Below, in pieces: positions 45,739 to 55,072 of a DNA stretch of 64,000 nucleotides. Each line of letters begins with the position of its first letter. The first letter of the stretch is position 1. The notes under the pieces were generated by a model. The model was given only the letters and a program-made list of their open reading frames with translations. It searched no databases and was not told the origin of the DNA. A program made the position numbers and the translations under genes. The stretch is taken from positions 62,001 to 126,000 of the forward strand of contig JAFRQR010000028.1 in the NCBI GenBank assembly GCA_017428545.1, written 5' to 3'. Source of the DNA: Clostridiales bacterium. GTDB taxonomy: Bacteria; Bacillota; Clostridia; Saccharofermentanales; Saccharofermentanaceae.

Positions 45739-47433
45739 TCAGCCTGCATATCTGATGCCGTAGAAGACGTCATCCTGGTCCTCGCCGTTGAAGAAGGTCT
45801 TGTCGCCTTCGCGAGAGAACTCGAGCGTTACGGGGACGTTTTTCTCCTTGTCTTTGTTTATCGTCGTGGCATGGAGATAGCCGTCTTCAAGATTGTAATT
45901 GAAGACGTAGAGCGCAGTACCGGCCGGGATGGTATAATCTTCAGTCTGGTTACGATCTTCGTCGAAAGCGCCGCTTTTGCATGCGATATCCTTCGCCGCA
46001 ACAACAATAACATTCTTGTCGACGGACTTGTCTATACGTTCCGGGATAGCAGAATTGCCGATGCTGTAGTATCCGGTGTGGAGCCCCGTGCCGAGAACTT
46101 CATCGCGTCCGGTCAGCTGAAAATTGCCCGGGTCATGGTAGTCTTTAGTAAAGTTACCGATGATGGTACCTTCAAATTCGAAACCGGTGCTTCCCGCGTA
46201 GCGGAAGATGTAGTTGGTGCAGTCGGATTCTTCTAATGCCATTGAGAGGAATACGATGAAACCGGCTTTTGTCTTCATCAGTTTCATTCCGGCATAGGTT
46301 TCCCCTTCGATCAGGTCAGCATCCGGAACGGATGCTCGCATCAGCCCATCTACGACAAGATCGATACCGACCACACTGCCGTATTCATCCGTTTCGAATT
46401 CAGGATAGATCTCTTCGAGCACGCCGTCATCTTCGAGATCCCAATGAATGCGGGCATAGTCATCAGCGGAAAGTGAGTAGCATTCCGGAGTGTTTCCGAA
46501 GTAGCTTTCGTCCATGTAGGCGCCCGCAAAGACTGCCGGAATCTTAAACATTGTAGGATAATGATCCGGATTGGAATAGAAGATGTAAATGCCGTCATAG
46601 TCGAGCAGGAATTCGATCGGGGCTGCGTTTTCGCTTTCGTCCACCATATCCATGGAAATTTCTTTGGCCTGTTCAATGTCGTTTTCGGAAAGCCCTGCGT
46701 TGGAAACATAATCGAAGAAAAAATCGGCAAACCCGCGCTTGTCGGTGACGATATCGTCAAATGTGATCTCACGGCCGTCTGCTGTCGCGAAGTTATAAGT
46801 CTTGATCGAAGAGTTAGACATCTCGCAGTCATAATCCTGCTCAAGAATGTAGGAGATATAGTCAGAATCAGCACGGAAGATACTGATATCCGTCAGCATT
46901 CTGTAATCCTTCGGCCGGGCTGACTTCAGGTTGTCATAAAAAGCCGACAGGAGTTCAGAGTATCTGTTTGAATAATTGATCTCCAACTGGTTATTTTGCG
47001 CCTGGATGGTGTAAAAGACCTGCTCGTAATCTTCCTTGTCTTTTTCAGAAAACGAAATCATAACGGTACTTTGTAAGATGGATTTTACCGTTGTCCGGGA
47101 GTCTTCTTCCACCGGTTCACCATACACTTGAATCCTAGCGCTTTCTACAATTGTGAGGTCTTTTGCGGTATGAGAGATCGCAAAGCCATCGGAGATCGGA
47201 TAATCCTTCGGAGTTACGATCCTGCTGCCGACAACGGTGCCGGCGGGCGGGTCTGTTTCGGTTTCCGTCTCGGATTCGGTTTCGGACTCGGACTTGGTAA
47301 CGGAAGACTCTTCCGTTACCAAGGTGTCTTTCGTCCTTTTTGTCTCTTTGGTTTCCTTCTTGTCATTTCTGCCACATCCTGCGAGTGCGAGGATCATGGA
47401 AGAAGAAAGAAGGATCGCGATCATGCGTTTCAT
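45739..47433 (-). CDS. Large lipoprotein, tandem paralogue 2
   Basis: 564 residues, ATG 47433 with GAGGA 11 nt upstream. Lipobox LALAGC, acidic Thr-rich spacer, the shared SRIVTPKDYPISDGFAISH entry, and IKTYNFATADGREITFDDIV in the DUF3298-like region. It ends VFYGIRYAG, nearly the same as paralogue 1. It starts 14 bp after paralogue 3, so the two are one operon. Role unknown; sensing or binding of an outer ligand is a guess. Confidence 0.75.
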   Translation of the reverse strand: MKRMIAILLSSSMILALAGCGRNDKKETKETKRTKDTLVTEESSVTKSESETESETETETDPPAGTVVGSRIVTPKDYPISDGFAISHTAKDLTIVESARIQVYGEPVEEDSRTTVKSILQSTVMISFSEKDKEDYEQVFYTIQAQNNQLEINYSNRYSELLSAFYDNLKSARPKDYRMLTDISIFRADSDYISYILEQDYDCEMSNSSIKTYNFATADGREITFDDIVTDKRGFADFFFDYVSNAGLSENDIEQAKEISMDMVDESENAAPIEFLLDYDGIYIFYSNPDHYPTMFKIPAVFAGAYMDESYFGNTPECYSLSADDYARIHWDLEDDGVLEEIYPEFETDEYGSVVGIDLVVDGLMRASVPDADLIEGETYAGMKLMKTKAGFIVFLSMALEESDCTNYIFRYAGSTGFEFEGTIIGNFTKDYHDPGNFQLTGRDEVLGTGLHTGYYSIGNSAIPERIDKSVDKNVIVVAAKDIACKSGAFDEDRNQTEDYTIPAGTALYVFNYNLEDGYLHATTINKDKEKNVPVTLEFSREGDKTFFNGEDQDDVFYGIRYAG

Positions 47434-47447
47434 TTTTCAGTTTTTCC

Positions 47448-49103
47448 TCAGCCCCAGAACATGATCGAGTAGAACATGTCTTCGACGTTCTTTCCGTCTA
47501 CGGTGATGTTCCAGTCTTCGTCCTTTTTGAAGTCGAGCTCTACCCACTGATCTGCATCCAGATCATCGGTAAGGGTCTCGACGATGAGGCTTTGTGTCAT
47601 CGGGTTATAAACGTATGCACGGACGCATGTGCCCGCCGGGATCGTGGTCTCCTCGAGCCTGTCCAATGTGTCCATGTCAATGACGGTTCCCTTGATGTCC
47701 TTTTTGCAGGTAACGGCATCTTCAATGGAGTTCCAGTAGTCGTAGAGATAATCCGGCTTACCATTGTTATTGACAACGCTTGCTTCGTTATAGAAAACAC
47801 CGGAGCCGAGTGTGTCCATGAAAGCGGCAACGCCGAAGCAGTTCGGATCGATCAGACCGTCTGTACGCAAAAAGTCATAGAACATGTCGACGTATGTGAG
47901 TTTGTTGTCCTCGATCTTAAAGATGTAAGTGTCGATAAAACTATCGGGAGCTGTCATTCTCACATAGAGGTAGTTGCCGTCGTCGAGCTTCATGAACAAA
48001 AGCTCATCCAGACCGTAAGAGATGATGTCGACACCTTCTGCATTGGAGTCGAAGGTGTAGTTATTGTAGCGGATGGTGAGGGTGACCTCTTCCGGGCCCT
48101 GACTGTCATCGTAAACGCTGCTTGCTACGATCTCATCGAGCACTCCGTCGCCGTCTACGTCCCAGGTGATCGTATCATTGATATCGCTTCGGATGGAATA
48201 CATATTCGGAGTGGATCCGAAGTACTCAAGGTTAAAGAGCTGTTCGTTACCGATGACCGGGATCTTGTATGCCACGTAATCGTAGTCAAAGCTGTATCCT
48301 TCGCGAATAACGTTGATGGCATCATAGGACATGGTGAACTGGAGTTTTCCGTCGAGGATGTCTGCGACTTCTTTTTGTACCCATGCACTGTAATCTTCGT
48401 CATCATCCGGACTTGAGAAGAGTTCGGAGAAATACTGCGCCAGGCCCTCGCGGTCGAGGATAACGTCATCCTGGGTCAGACGCTGACCGCTTTGCGACAG
48501 ATAGTTATATCCCAGGAATTCTCCCTGTTCCAGATCTCTTGCATCGGTAAGAGCGAAAGAGAAGATCTGTGAATCGGAACGGAAGATCGGGGTTTTGAAT
48601 TTATTGATGGTGGTGGATACCGTTTTTCCGGCAGCGTGATCATTTAAGAACTGATCGCCTTCTTCGTAGAAGTACTCGATCTCGGCATCACGCCTTGCGG
48701 CGATGTCTTCGTCGACCGCCTGCTGAAGAGCCGAATAAGAGGCATCCGGGAACGTGAGTCTGTCGGTGATCAGGCCGTATGTATAGGTCTCGCCCTGGTT
48801 CTCGTCAAAGACGGCATAGAAGCCCCAGTCTTCATAAGGGGTGGAAAGACCAAGATAGTCGAGGGACTCGTCAAAGGTCAGAACGTTCGGCAAAGTCGTC
48901 GGCTCTGTTTCGGTCTCGGTCTCTGTCGGCGTCTCGCTTTCGGAAGGCGTCTCGGTAGGATCTTCCGTTTCGTCAGTTTCTACGGTCGTCCGTTTCGTCT
49001 TTTTTGTCTTCTTCGTTTTCTTGGTACTTTTGCTGTTTGAAGTGCAGGCTGCCAGCGAAAGAACCATGGCCGCGGCAAGAAGGATAGCAGTGATCTTCTT
49101 CAT
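47448..49103 (-). CDS. Large lipoprotein, tandem paralogue 3
   Basis: 551 residues, ATG 49103 after AAGGGGG. Lipobox SLAAC. It is a more diverged member: Lys/Thr-rich spacer, then TFDESLDYLGLSTPYEDWGF, a DUF3298-like LSQSGQRLTQDDVILDREGL block, and the same kind of C-terminal end (VEDMFYSIMFWG). It is the first gene of the three on the minus strand. The three copies come from two duplications; paralogues 1 and 2 are the closest. Confidence 0.72.
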   Translation of the reverse strand: MKKITAILLAAAMVLSLAACTSNSKSTKKTKKTKKTKRTTVETDETEDPTETPSESETPTETETETEPTTLPNVLTFDESLDYLGLSTPYEDWGFYAVFDENQGETYTYGLITDRLTFPDASYSALQQAVDEDIAARRDAEIEYFYEEGDQFLNDHAAGKTVSTTINKFKTPIFRSDSQIFSFALTDARDLEQGEFLGYNYLSQSGQRLTQDDVILDREGLAQYFSELFSSPDDDEDYSAWVQKEVADILDGKLQFTMSYDAINVIREGYSFDYDYVAYKIPVIGNEQLFNLEYFGSTPNMYSIRSDINDTITWDVDGDGVLDEIVASSVYDDSQGPEEVTLTIRYNNYTFDSNAEGVDIISYGLDELLFMKLDDGNYLYVRMTAPDSFIDTYIFKIEDNKLTYVDMFYDFLRTDGLIDPNCFGVAAFMDTLGSGVFYNEASVVNNNGKPDYLYDYWNSIEDAVTCKKDIKGTVIDMDTLDRLEETTIPAGTCVRAYVYNPMTQSLIVETLTDDLDADQWVELDFKKDEDWNITVDGKNVEDMFYSIMFWG

Positions 49104-49270
49104 GTAAAAACCCCCTTAATGTTTCAAAGTTTTTTTACCTTATTCTTCAAAAGAAAACCGGAACTAAGCCGGTCATATTATGAAATCTTTACTGTTGATC
49201 CGGGAAAAGCGCTTTTCGGGCGGCGGAACGGAGAAGGGGCAAAGCCCCTCAAAAACCGGCGCCGGAAAGA

Positions 49271-49573
49271 TCAGGCGTCTTCGGCCGGAGCGATATCTGC
49301 CACCTGCTGGGAAAGGTGCTCGATGGCTTCCTTGTACTTGGCAAGGACCTGAGAAGAGATGACTTCACGGAACTCGGAATTGATCGGGTGAACGATGTCC
49401 TTAAACTCGCCTTCGGGAGTTCTTCGGCTGGGCATGGCAATAAAAAGACCGTTGTTGCCCTCGACGACTTTGACATCGTGCACGACGAAAGACTGGTCAA
49501 ATGTAATGGAAACTATGGCTTTCATTTTGCTGTCCAAAGAAAGTTTGCGAATCACGATGTCAGTTATTTCCAT
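49271..49573 (-). CDS. spoVG: SpoVG-family regulator
   Basis: 100 residues; ATG 49573 follows GGGAGGTATGT, which rules out the longer frame. [40 protein letters not shown] and [15 protein letters not shown] are the SpoVG core, a small site-specific DNA/RNA-binding protein that acts in sporulation in Bacilli and more widely in cell-wall and virulence control. It is divergent from murC, a common neighbour type for cell-wall control. No clear terminator is seen after it; GC-rich hairpins lie at 49190-49260. Confidence 0.95.
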   Translation of the reverse strand: MEITDIVIRKLSLDSKMKAIVSITFDQSFVVHDVKVVEGNNGLFIAMPSRRTPEGEFKDIVHPINSEFREVISSQVLAKYKEAIEHLSQQVADIAPAEDA

Positions 49574-49769
49574 ACATACCTCCCGGTCCTGCCTTGGACC
49601 TTTATACCCGTTAATCTGTAGGATAACACATTTTTTGAGGATAATCATCATATTATGGCGTAAAAAGGGTATAATAGTAGGGCAAAAGCATCAGGCTTTT
49701 CGGTCGGGTATCTTTATTTTTTTAGAAATACCCGCGATCACACGATATGGGGAGATTTTTGGAGACAGT

Positions 49770-51215
49770 ATGAGTGAGGGAATGAAAGACTTGCCGTCCG
49801 GCAAGAGAGTATTTTTTGTAGGTATCGGCGGAATCAGCATGAGCGGACTTGCCAGGATCGCCGTGAATTACGGCCTGGTCGTAGGCGGATCGGATATGCA
49901 TCCGTCCGAAAGGACCGAGGAATTAAAGGAAGTCGGCATCACCGTTTACGGCGGCCACAGCGCGGACAACATCAAAGAGTTTGCGCCGGATATCGTCGTA
50001 CATACAGCGGCGATCCTTCCCGGAAATCCGGAGCTCGCTTATGCCCGTGAAAACGGACTTACCGTGATGGAGCGTTCGGTGTTCCTGGGCCTCATTACGA
50101 GAAACTTCAATAACGTTATCAATATTTCCGGTACACACGGAAAAACCACGACCACGTCGATGGTTTCGCTGATCCTTCTTCAGAGCGGCGCAAACCCGAC
50201 CGTACATCTCGGCGCCGAGCTTGATGCATTCGGCGGAAGCGTTTATCTCGGATCGAAGGACCAGCTCCTCGTTTCCGAGGCATGTGAGTATCACAGATCT
50301 TTCCTGGAGTTTTATTCCACGATCGCGGCGATCACGAATATCGACTACGACCACGTCGACTGCTACAGTAGTATCGACGAAGTCATCGATGTATTCGCGC
50401 AGTTCACGGAGAAGCTTTCTCCGGAGGGAACGCTCGTTGTTTCGGCCGGCGATAAGAACGTGCAGGAGTGCGTCAGAAGGATCCCGGGAGTGCGCGCCAA
50501 ACTCGGCATGGAGGAGCCGCGCATCCTGACGACGGGCCTTGCGGGCGAGGGCTTCGATTTCTTTAAAAGAGAGCCGGATTTCTGCGCCGTCAACATCGAG
50601 TATACCGACGGTAAGGCGGGCTTCGACGTCCTTTTCAAGGGCCGCCCGTACACGCACATCCAGCTTGCGATCCCGGGCACACATAATGTCTATAATGCCC
50701 TGACGGCAATTGCCTGCGCATCTCTGGCCGGTGGTACCGGCGATGCCGCGCGAAAAGCACTTTCCGAGTTTACCGGAGCCGAGGGGCGTTTCACCATCAA
50801 GGGCTATTTCAAGGGCGCGATGGTCGTTACCGACTACGCCCATCACCCGAGCGCCGCAAGAGCAACTCTCGACGCAGCTTCGCATGTACCGCACAATAAG
50901 ACCTGGGTGGTCTTCCAGCCGCTCACATACTCACGTACCAAAGTGCTTTTCGAGGATTACGTGACATCGCTTCTTCCTTGCGAGGAAGTATTCTTCGACG
51001 AGATCTTTTCGGACCGTGAGGTCAATCCGGGCGACATTTCCAGTAAGGATATCGCCGACGAGATCAATAAGCGCGGCGGCAATGCGATCTTCTTTAACTC
51101 CAAAGACGAGATCGTCAGTAAGCTTTCCGAAGTCGTAAGTAAAGACGACATGATCCTGATCTTGGGACCTGAGGACATCCGTGCGCTGGGCGACCGTCTC
51201 GTGGCGATCAATTGA
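49770..51215 (+). CDS. murC: UDP-N-acetylmuramate--L-alanine ligase
   Basis: 481 residues. ATG 49770 is chosen for GGAG 5 nt upstream and the good N-terminus (MSEGMKDLPSGKRVFFVGIGG), so the long 5' extension is rejected. It adds L-alanine to UDP-MurNAc in peptidoglycan precursor synthesis. Motifs: GIGGISMSGLA for UDP binding, ISGTHGKTTT for ATP, then EACEYHRSFL and TDYAHHPSA of the ligase family. The next gene starts 12 bp downstream and is in the same transcript. Confidence 0.95.
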   Translation: MSEGMKDLPSGKRVFFVGIGGISMSGLARIAVNYGLVVGGSDMHPSERTEELKEVGITVYGGHSADNIKEFAPDIVVHTAAILPGNPELAYARENGLTVMERSVFLGLITRNFNNVINISGTHGKTTTTSMVSLILLQSGANPTVHLGAELDAFGGSVYLGSKDQLLVSEACEYHRSFLEFYSTIAAITNIDYDHVDCYSSIDEVIDVFAQFTEKLSPEGTLVVSAGDKNVQECVRRIPGVRAKLGMEEPRILTTGLAGEGFDFFKREPDFCAVNIEYTDGKAGFDVLFKGRPYTHIQLAIPGTHNVYNALTAIACASLAGGTGDAARKALSEFTGAEGRFTIKGYFKGAMVVTDYAHHPSAARATLDAASHVPHNKTWVVFQPLTYSRTKVLFEDYVTSLLPCEEVFFDEIFSDREVNPGDISSKDIADEINKRGGNAIFFNSKDEIVSKLSEVVSKDDMILILGPEDIRALGDRLVAIN

Positions 51216-51227
51216 CGGGAGAGGGTA

Positions 51228-52799
51228 ATGAAGAAGATCCGTTTGATCCGTCTGATATGCGTTATCGTCCTTGCCGTGATCCTTATCGTCGCGTCGCTGT
51301 TTATCCTGATCCCCAGACGCAATGACAGTTCCAGCGGGCGCGCTGCGCTTCTCTTCGTCCACGAGGACATCATGTTCCCGCAGATGGACTATAGCCAGCT
51401 GTTTTCGCAGCTGGACATCGCGTCGTATTACGTGATCGACGATTCCTGCTCCAAAGAAGAGATGCAAAAGAAGATCAGTAAGATCTCCGCGCCAAACGGA
51501 CTGATCCTTTTCTGCGAAGGCGACTACGCCCTTTCGGGTCTTCAGATCGCTTCCGAAAATGAGGGGATCACCGACCTGTTTTTAGTGTCTCCGGAACTCA
51601 GTAGCGACGCTGACCTGGGCTCGATCGGAACGACGTCTCCGAGGTGCCGTGTGGCGATCTTTTCGGAATCCGGAAAGACCGCGGACAGCCTTTATGAGCG
51701 GATCTCCGGCGAGGATACGAAGTTTACTTCCGGTACCAGGACCGAAAGCGGAGCACCGGAGCTGTATCTTTCTTCCGATGCGAACCGCTACTACGCTAAA
51801 ACGGGCTACTGCAAAGATCCGCAGATCGCATCGGTCATGGTCCTTAACAACCCGCAGATGCAGACCTATATGGCGAACTACATCAAAAACCACATCCTTC
51901 TTCAAAAGGGTGTTTCCAATGCGCCGCTTCTGACGTGGTCGATGAAGATGATCCTGACGGTATTTTCCGTGATCGCGTTTTTTGTTTATGCGGCGACGCT
52001 CCCTCCGAATAAAAAGCTCGCGCCGGCAAATGCCGGGGACCGCGGGGAAGAAGGAAACGCAGGCGACGGCGCGGCACCGGGGGCGAAAGGCCCTTCCGGC
52101 GCGGCCCCTGAACTTGCCAGAAACCGCTCAGGCAAACTCCGCGGGCGTTCGATCGCAGATAAGTACCGGAGTGCCCTGAACCATCTTTTGGCACTACAGG
52201 GATTTCTGGGAGTGCTTTTCGCGCTGGTAACTATATTCTTCGTGATCCGGAAGCAGTCGGCCTATCAGGTGGTGCTTCTTCTCTGGGTTTGCGTGACGTA
52301 CTTAAGCTCCGCGTTCTTTCTGATGCCGTTTTTGAAAAAGATCAAGAACAGGAAGGTCAGGTCGAACCGCTCGATGTGGCCGATCCATGCGGCTTTCACG
52401 TTCCTTTTGGCGGCGGTGGTCTTCATGCTGAGGCTCCTTTGGAAAGGCTCCGGATTCTTAAACTTCAACCTCTTCATCCTGGTCGAATTCGCCCTTTCGG
52501 TCATGGTATTTGTTTCGATCACCATGCTCCAGCTTTCTGACAATTTCTTCGGGAGGATCCAGGGCAGCTCACAAAGCGTACTCGATTCCGTGAAATTTTT
52601 GGTAATTCGGCTCGTTCCCATGGTGATAGTTTTCGTTTTCTCGATTATAATGAATAGGGAACTGTTTGCGATCAAGGTTCTTCTTTTGGCGGTTTCACTT
52701 CTTCTTGCGTCATACCTGAGAAGAGTCGTGAAAAGGGGAGCGCTGGGAGAGACCTTATCCGTGGTACTGTTCTCTTGCCTTTACTGGATGATGTTTTGA
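51228..52799 (+). CDS. Multi-pass membrane protein of unknown function in the murC operon
   Basis: 523 residues, ATG 51228 after GGGAGAGGG, 12 bp past murC. One helix at ~8-30 leads to an outer domain of about 200 residues (ALLFVHEDIMFPQMDYSQLF, YYVIDDSCSKEEMQKKI), then a second helix at ~238-258. A Gly/Ala-rich cytosolic loop (~262-305) and five or six further helices complete it. I do not recognise a family. Its tight place between murC and a LacI-type regulator suggests a cell-wall or precursor link, but this is only context. Confidence 0.7.
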   Translation: MKKIRLIRLICVIVLAVILIVASLFILIPRRNDSSSGRAALLFVHEDIMFPQMDYSQLFSQLDIASYYVIDDSCSKEEMQKKISKISAPNGLILFCEGDYALSGLQIASENEGITDLFLVSPELSSDADLGSIGTTSPRCRVAIFSESGKTADSLYERISGEDTKFTSGTRTESGAPELYLSSDANRYYAKTGYCKDPQIASVMVLNNPQMQTYMANYIKNHILLQKGVSNAPLLTWSMKMILTVFSVIAFFVYAATLPPNKKLAPANAGDRGEEGNAGDGAAPGAKGPSGAAPELARNRSGKLRGRSIADKYRSALNHLLALQGFLGVLFALVTIFFVIRKQSAYQVVLLLWVCVTYLSSAFFLMPFLKKIKNRKVRSNRSMWPIHAAFTFLLAAVVFMLRLLWKGSGFLNFNLFILVEFALSVMVFVSITMLQLSDNFFGRIQGSSQSVLDSVKFLVIRLVPMVIVFVFSIIMNRELFAIKVLLLAVSLLLASYLRRVVKRGALGETLSVVLFSCLYWMMF

Positions 52800-52818
52800 C
52801 CGAGGAGGATAAGGGCCT

Positions 52819-53826
52819 ATGTCATCTACGATTAAAGATGTTGCAAAAATGGCGGGAGTTTCGATCTCGACTGTCTCGAAGTTCATTAATGGGGGAAATG
52901 TGCTTGAAGAGAACCGCCAGCAGATCGAAAATGCGATCGCTGCACTAAATTATCAGGTAAATACCGTGGCGCGCGGCATGAAGACGAGAAAGACGATGTC
53001 TGTCGGTGTTCTGATCCCGAGCCTTTCCGACTACTACGGCGTTTCGATCCTTTCGTTTATCGACCAGGAGCTGTATGCCAACGGCTACAGCATGATCATC
53101 TGCGACTATAACCAGGGCGATCCGACCGGAGCTTCCGATAAGATCAATTTCCTTATCAACAAGCAGATCGACGGCATCATCATGCAGCCGATGAACGTCA
53201 GCCAGGAGGACATCGACCGTGCGACCAAAGCAGACGTTCCGGTCGTTTTCATCGATATGGAATACCCGAAGGTCTCCTGCGATTCCGTCACCATCGACAA
53301 TGTCGATATCGCTTACCGCATCACGAAGCATCTGATCGATAACGGCCATAAGCGCATCGGTTTCATCGGCGGAACCCAGGGCTTTAATACGACCGACGAC
53401 CGTGTCGCCGGCTATCGAAAAGCACATGACGAGGCGGGCATTTCCGTCGATCCCGAGCTTATCTATCTCGAGAACGTTTCGGAGGAAAGCGGATACACGG
53501 CCATGGTCCGTTTCATGCAGAAAAAGGACCGTCCGACGGCCGTTTTCGCAAGCGGTAATGACCTTACCTGCGGCGCCGTCATGTATATCAACGAAAAGAA
53601 GATCGTGATCCCCGATGAACTGTCGTTCGTCGGTTTTGAGAACCAGCAGATCGCGCGTGTTTATAATCCGACTTTGACGATCGGCATCCAGCCGATCCGA
53701 AAGATCGGCCAGACCGCGGTGCGCCTCCTTCTCGAACGCATGAAAGAAGAGTACCTCGGCGACCCGCGAAACATCCGCCTCAAGGCCGTCATCGACTTCG
53801 GCGCCTCGGTGAAGAAGATCAAGTAA
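52819..53826 (+). CDS. LacI-family transcriptional regulator
   Basis: 335 residues, ATG 52819 after GAGGAGG. The N-terminal helix-turn-helix with hinge (TIKDVAKMAGVSISTVSKFI, then NYQVNTVARGMKTRKT) is a standard LacI/PurR DNA-binding head. The rest is the periplasmic-binding-type ligand fold (VGVLIPSLSDYYGVSIL, RIGFIGGTQGF, SFVGFENQQIARVY). Ligand unknown. It lies 19 bp after the membrane-protein gene, so it is likely the third gene of the murC unit, though it may have further targets. Confidence 0.9.
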   Translation: MSSTIKDVAKMAGVSISTVSKFINGGNVLEENRQQIENAIAALNYQVNTVARGMKTRKTMSVGVLIPSLSDYYGVSILSFIDQELYANGYSMIICDYNQGDPTGASDKINFLINKQIDGIIMQPMNVSQEDIDRATKADVPVVFIDMEYPKVSCDSVTIDNVDIAYRITKHLIDNGHKRIGFIGGTQGFNTTDDRVAGYRKAHDEAGISVDPELIYLENVSEESGYTAMVRFMQKKDRPTAVFASGNDLTCGAVMYINEKKIVIPDELSFVGFENQQIARVYNPTLTIGIQPIRKIGQTAVRLLLERMKEEYLGDPRNIRLKAVIDFGASVKKIK

Positions 53827-53901
53827 TTCACGGATCCGCCGCGGGAAGACCTGGCGGCGGACGGTGCTTTTCGAGAGGAAAAGGTCGGATCGATGAAAGA
53901 G

Positions 53902-54097
53902 ATACGACTAATAATCGAAAAGCATGGATTAGTCGTATGCTTCTGAGGAGTTTATACGACTAAAAACTGAGAACTGGCAGATTAGTCGTAGACCTTGGAG
54001 TGACGGATACGACTAATAGTTGAAAAGCGATGGATTAGTCGTATTTTTGGTGGTGCTGCATACGACTAAAAACAATGAAGACGTGTTTTAGTCGTAT
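53902..54097. repeat. Four tandem hairpins, GACTAA family
   Basis: Units at 53902-53938, 53954-53991, 54007-54044 and 54060-54097, a 52-53 bp period. Arms are ATACGACTAAT-type and ATTAGTCGTAT-type (11 bp, one to two changes), loops 15-16 nt with a shared GAA-purine pattern. No T run follows any unit, so they are not ordinary terminators. The spacers between units are unlike each other. Confidence 0.8.
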
Positions 54098-54120
54098 AAC
54101 TTCAACGTGACGCCGGCAAG

Positions 54121-54168
54121 CGACAAATACCATCCGCGCATATACGACAAATACCATCCGCGCATATA
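54121..54168 (+). repeat. 24 bp tandem direct repeat upstream of rplU
   Basis: CGACAAATACCATCCGCGCA followed by TATA is repeated twice without gap, 15 bp before the rplU promoter -35. It could be an activator site or just a slippage duplication. Confidence 0.6.
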
Positions 54169-54182
54169 TATAATATTTTTAC

Positions 54183-54211
54183 TTGACGTACCCCATAACG
54201 CATGGTATTCT
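54183..54211 (+). promoter_or_regulatory. Promoter of the rplU-prp-rpmA operon
   Basis: -35 TTGACG (54183-54188), 17 bp, -10 TATTCT (54206-54211), about 145 bp before rplU. Confidence 0.8.
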
Positions 54212-54357
54212 ATTGCGGTGACCGCATGTGCCGGGCTCCTAAATCTGTGCCCTTTTTTGAGCGCAAACGCACGAACCATAGTGCTTTTCGCGAAGAAAAG
54301 AAGGCAAGTGCCTAGGATAAGACAGCGAGACTGGATGAACAGGAGGGAAACGTTTTT
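54212..54357 (+). promoter_or_regulatory. rplU leader, candidate L21 regulatory RNA
   Basis: A long leader containing GGGCTCCTAAATCTGTGCCC, which folds as a hairpin before a T run, and one GTGCTTTT octamer (54281). Leaders before rplU that sense L21 are known in Firmicutes. The hairpin plus T run could be an attenuator. Confidence 0.4.
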
Positions 54358-54666
54358 ATGCAGTATGCAGTTATTCTGACAGGCGGCAAGCAGTACAAGG
54401 TTGCCGAGGGCGACGAGATCTTCGTAGAGAAGCTCGAGGGCGAAGCCGGTGAGAAGATCACTTTTGACCAGGTTATCGCAGTTGCTGATGATAACGGTAT
54501 CAAGGCCGGAGCTGATGTTAAGGCATCCGTTGAGGGCGAGATCGTTAAGCAGGGCAAGAACAAGAAGATCGTCGTATTCAAGATGAAGGCTAAGAAGGGC
54601 TATAGAAGAACAAATGGCCACAGACAGCCGTATACACGCGTCCGCATCACCGGCATCAAGGGCTGA
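54358..54666 (+). CDS. rplU: 50S ribosomal protein L21
   Basis: 102 residues, ATG 54358 after AGGAGGG. MQYAVILTGGKQYKVAEGDE, KKIVVFKMKAKKGYRRTNGH and RQPYTRVRITGIKG are characteristic. Binds 23S rRNA. First gene of the rplU-prp-rpmA operon. Confidence 0.97.
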   Translation: MQYAVILTGGKQYKVAEGDEIFVEKLEGEAGEKITFDQVIAVADDNGIKAGADVKASVEGEIVKQGKNKKIVVFKMKAKKGYRRTNGHRQPYTRVRITGIKG

Positions 54667-54696
54667 TTCGGATAATCAGAAGGTTGTACCTGTATC

Positions 54697-55053
54697 ATGA
54701 TCTCGATCGTCATATGGAAAGATCAAAAGGGAAGCATCCTGGGGTTCTCAAGTGAGGGCCACGCGGGATACGAGGAAGAAGGAAAAGATATCATCTGTTC
54801 TTCGATCTCGACGCTCTTTACCACATGTGTAAATGCACTGGAGGAGCAGCTGTCCTGGAAAAACTTCTATATGGTCACAGGAAACGAAAGTAATTTCTGT
54901 GAGGTATGGACACCGGAAAGCATCACGGATAAGGAGCGGGAGACCGCGCAGGTGATCTTTCGGACCATCATCCGGGGCATCCTGGATGTAGAGGAAAGTG
55001 TCAGAGAAAATTACGGATCGGGTTATCTTAGGGTGACAACGAAGACTAAATGA
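54697..55053 (+). CDS. prp: Ribosomal processing cysteine protease Prp
   Basis: 118 residues. It cleaves the N-terminal extension of L27, coded next. The active-site His is H22 (EGHAGY) and the Cys is C34 (DIICSSIS), in the usual positions. It lies between rplU and rpmA as in Firmicutes. Its match to the L27 extension (MLKMNLQLF before AHKKG) makes the function safe to assign. Confidence 0.95.
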   Translation: MISIVIWKDQKGSILGFSSEGHAGYEEEGKDIICSSISTLFTTCVNALEEQLSWKNFYMVTGNESNFCEVWTPESITDKERETAQVIFRTIIRGILDVEESVRENYGSGYLRVTTKTK

Positions 55054-55072
55054 GAAAATGGAGGGCTTGACC

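Noticed and set aside
49395..49769. Long N-terminal extension of MurC
   Set aside because: It overlaps the divergent spoVG gene and its leader; the ATG at 49770 gives the family's normal start.
53902..54097. CRISPR array
   Set aside because: The units are palindromic hairpins with 15-16 bp spacers between units, not direct repeats with 30 bp spacers, and there are no cas genes.
53902..54097. Type III toxin-antitoxin RNA repeats (ToxI-like)
   Set aside because: No ToxN-like gene follows; the next gene is rplU, and the units are simple dyads, not pseudoknot repeats.
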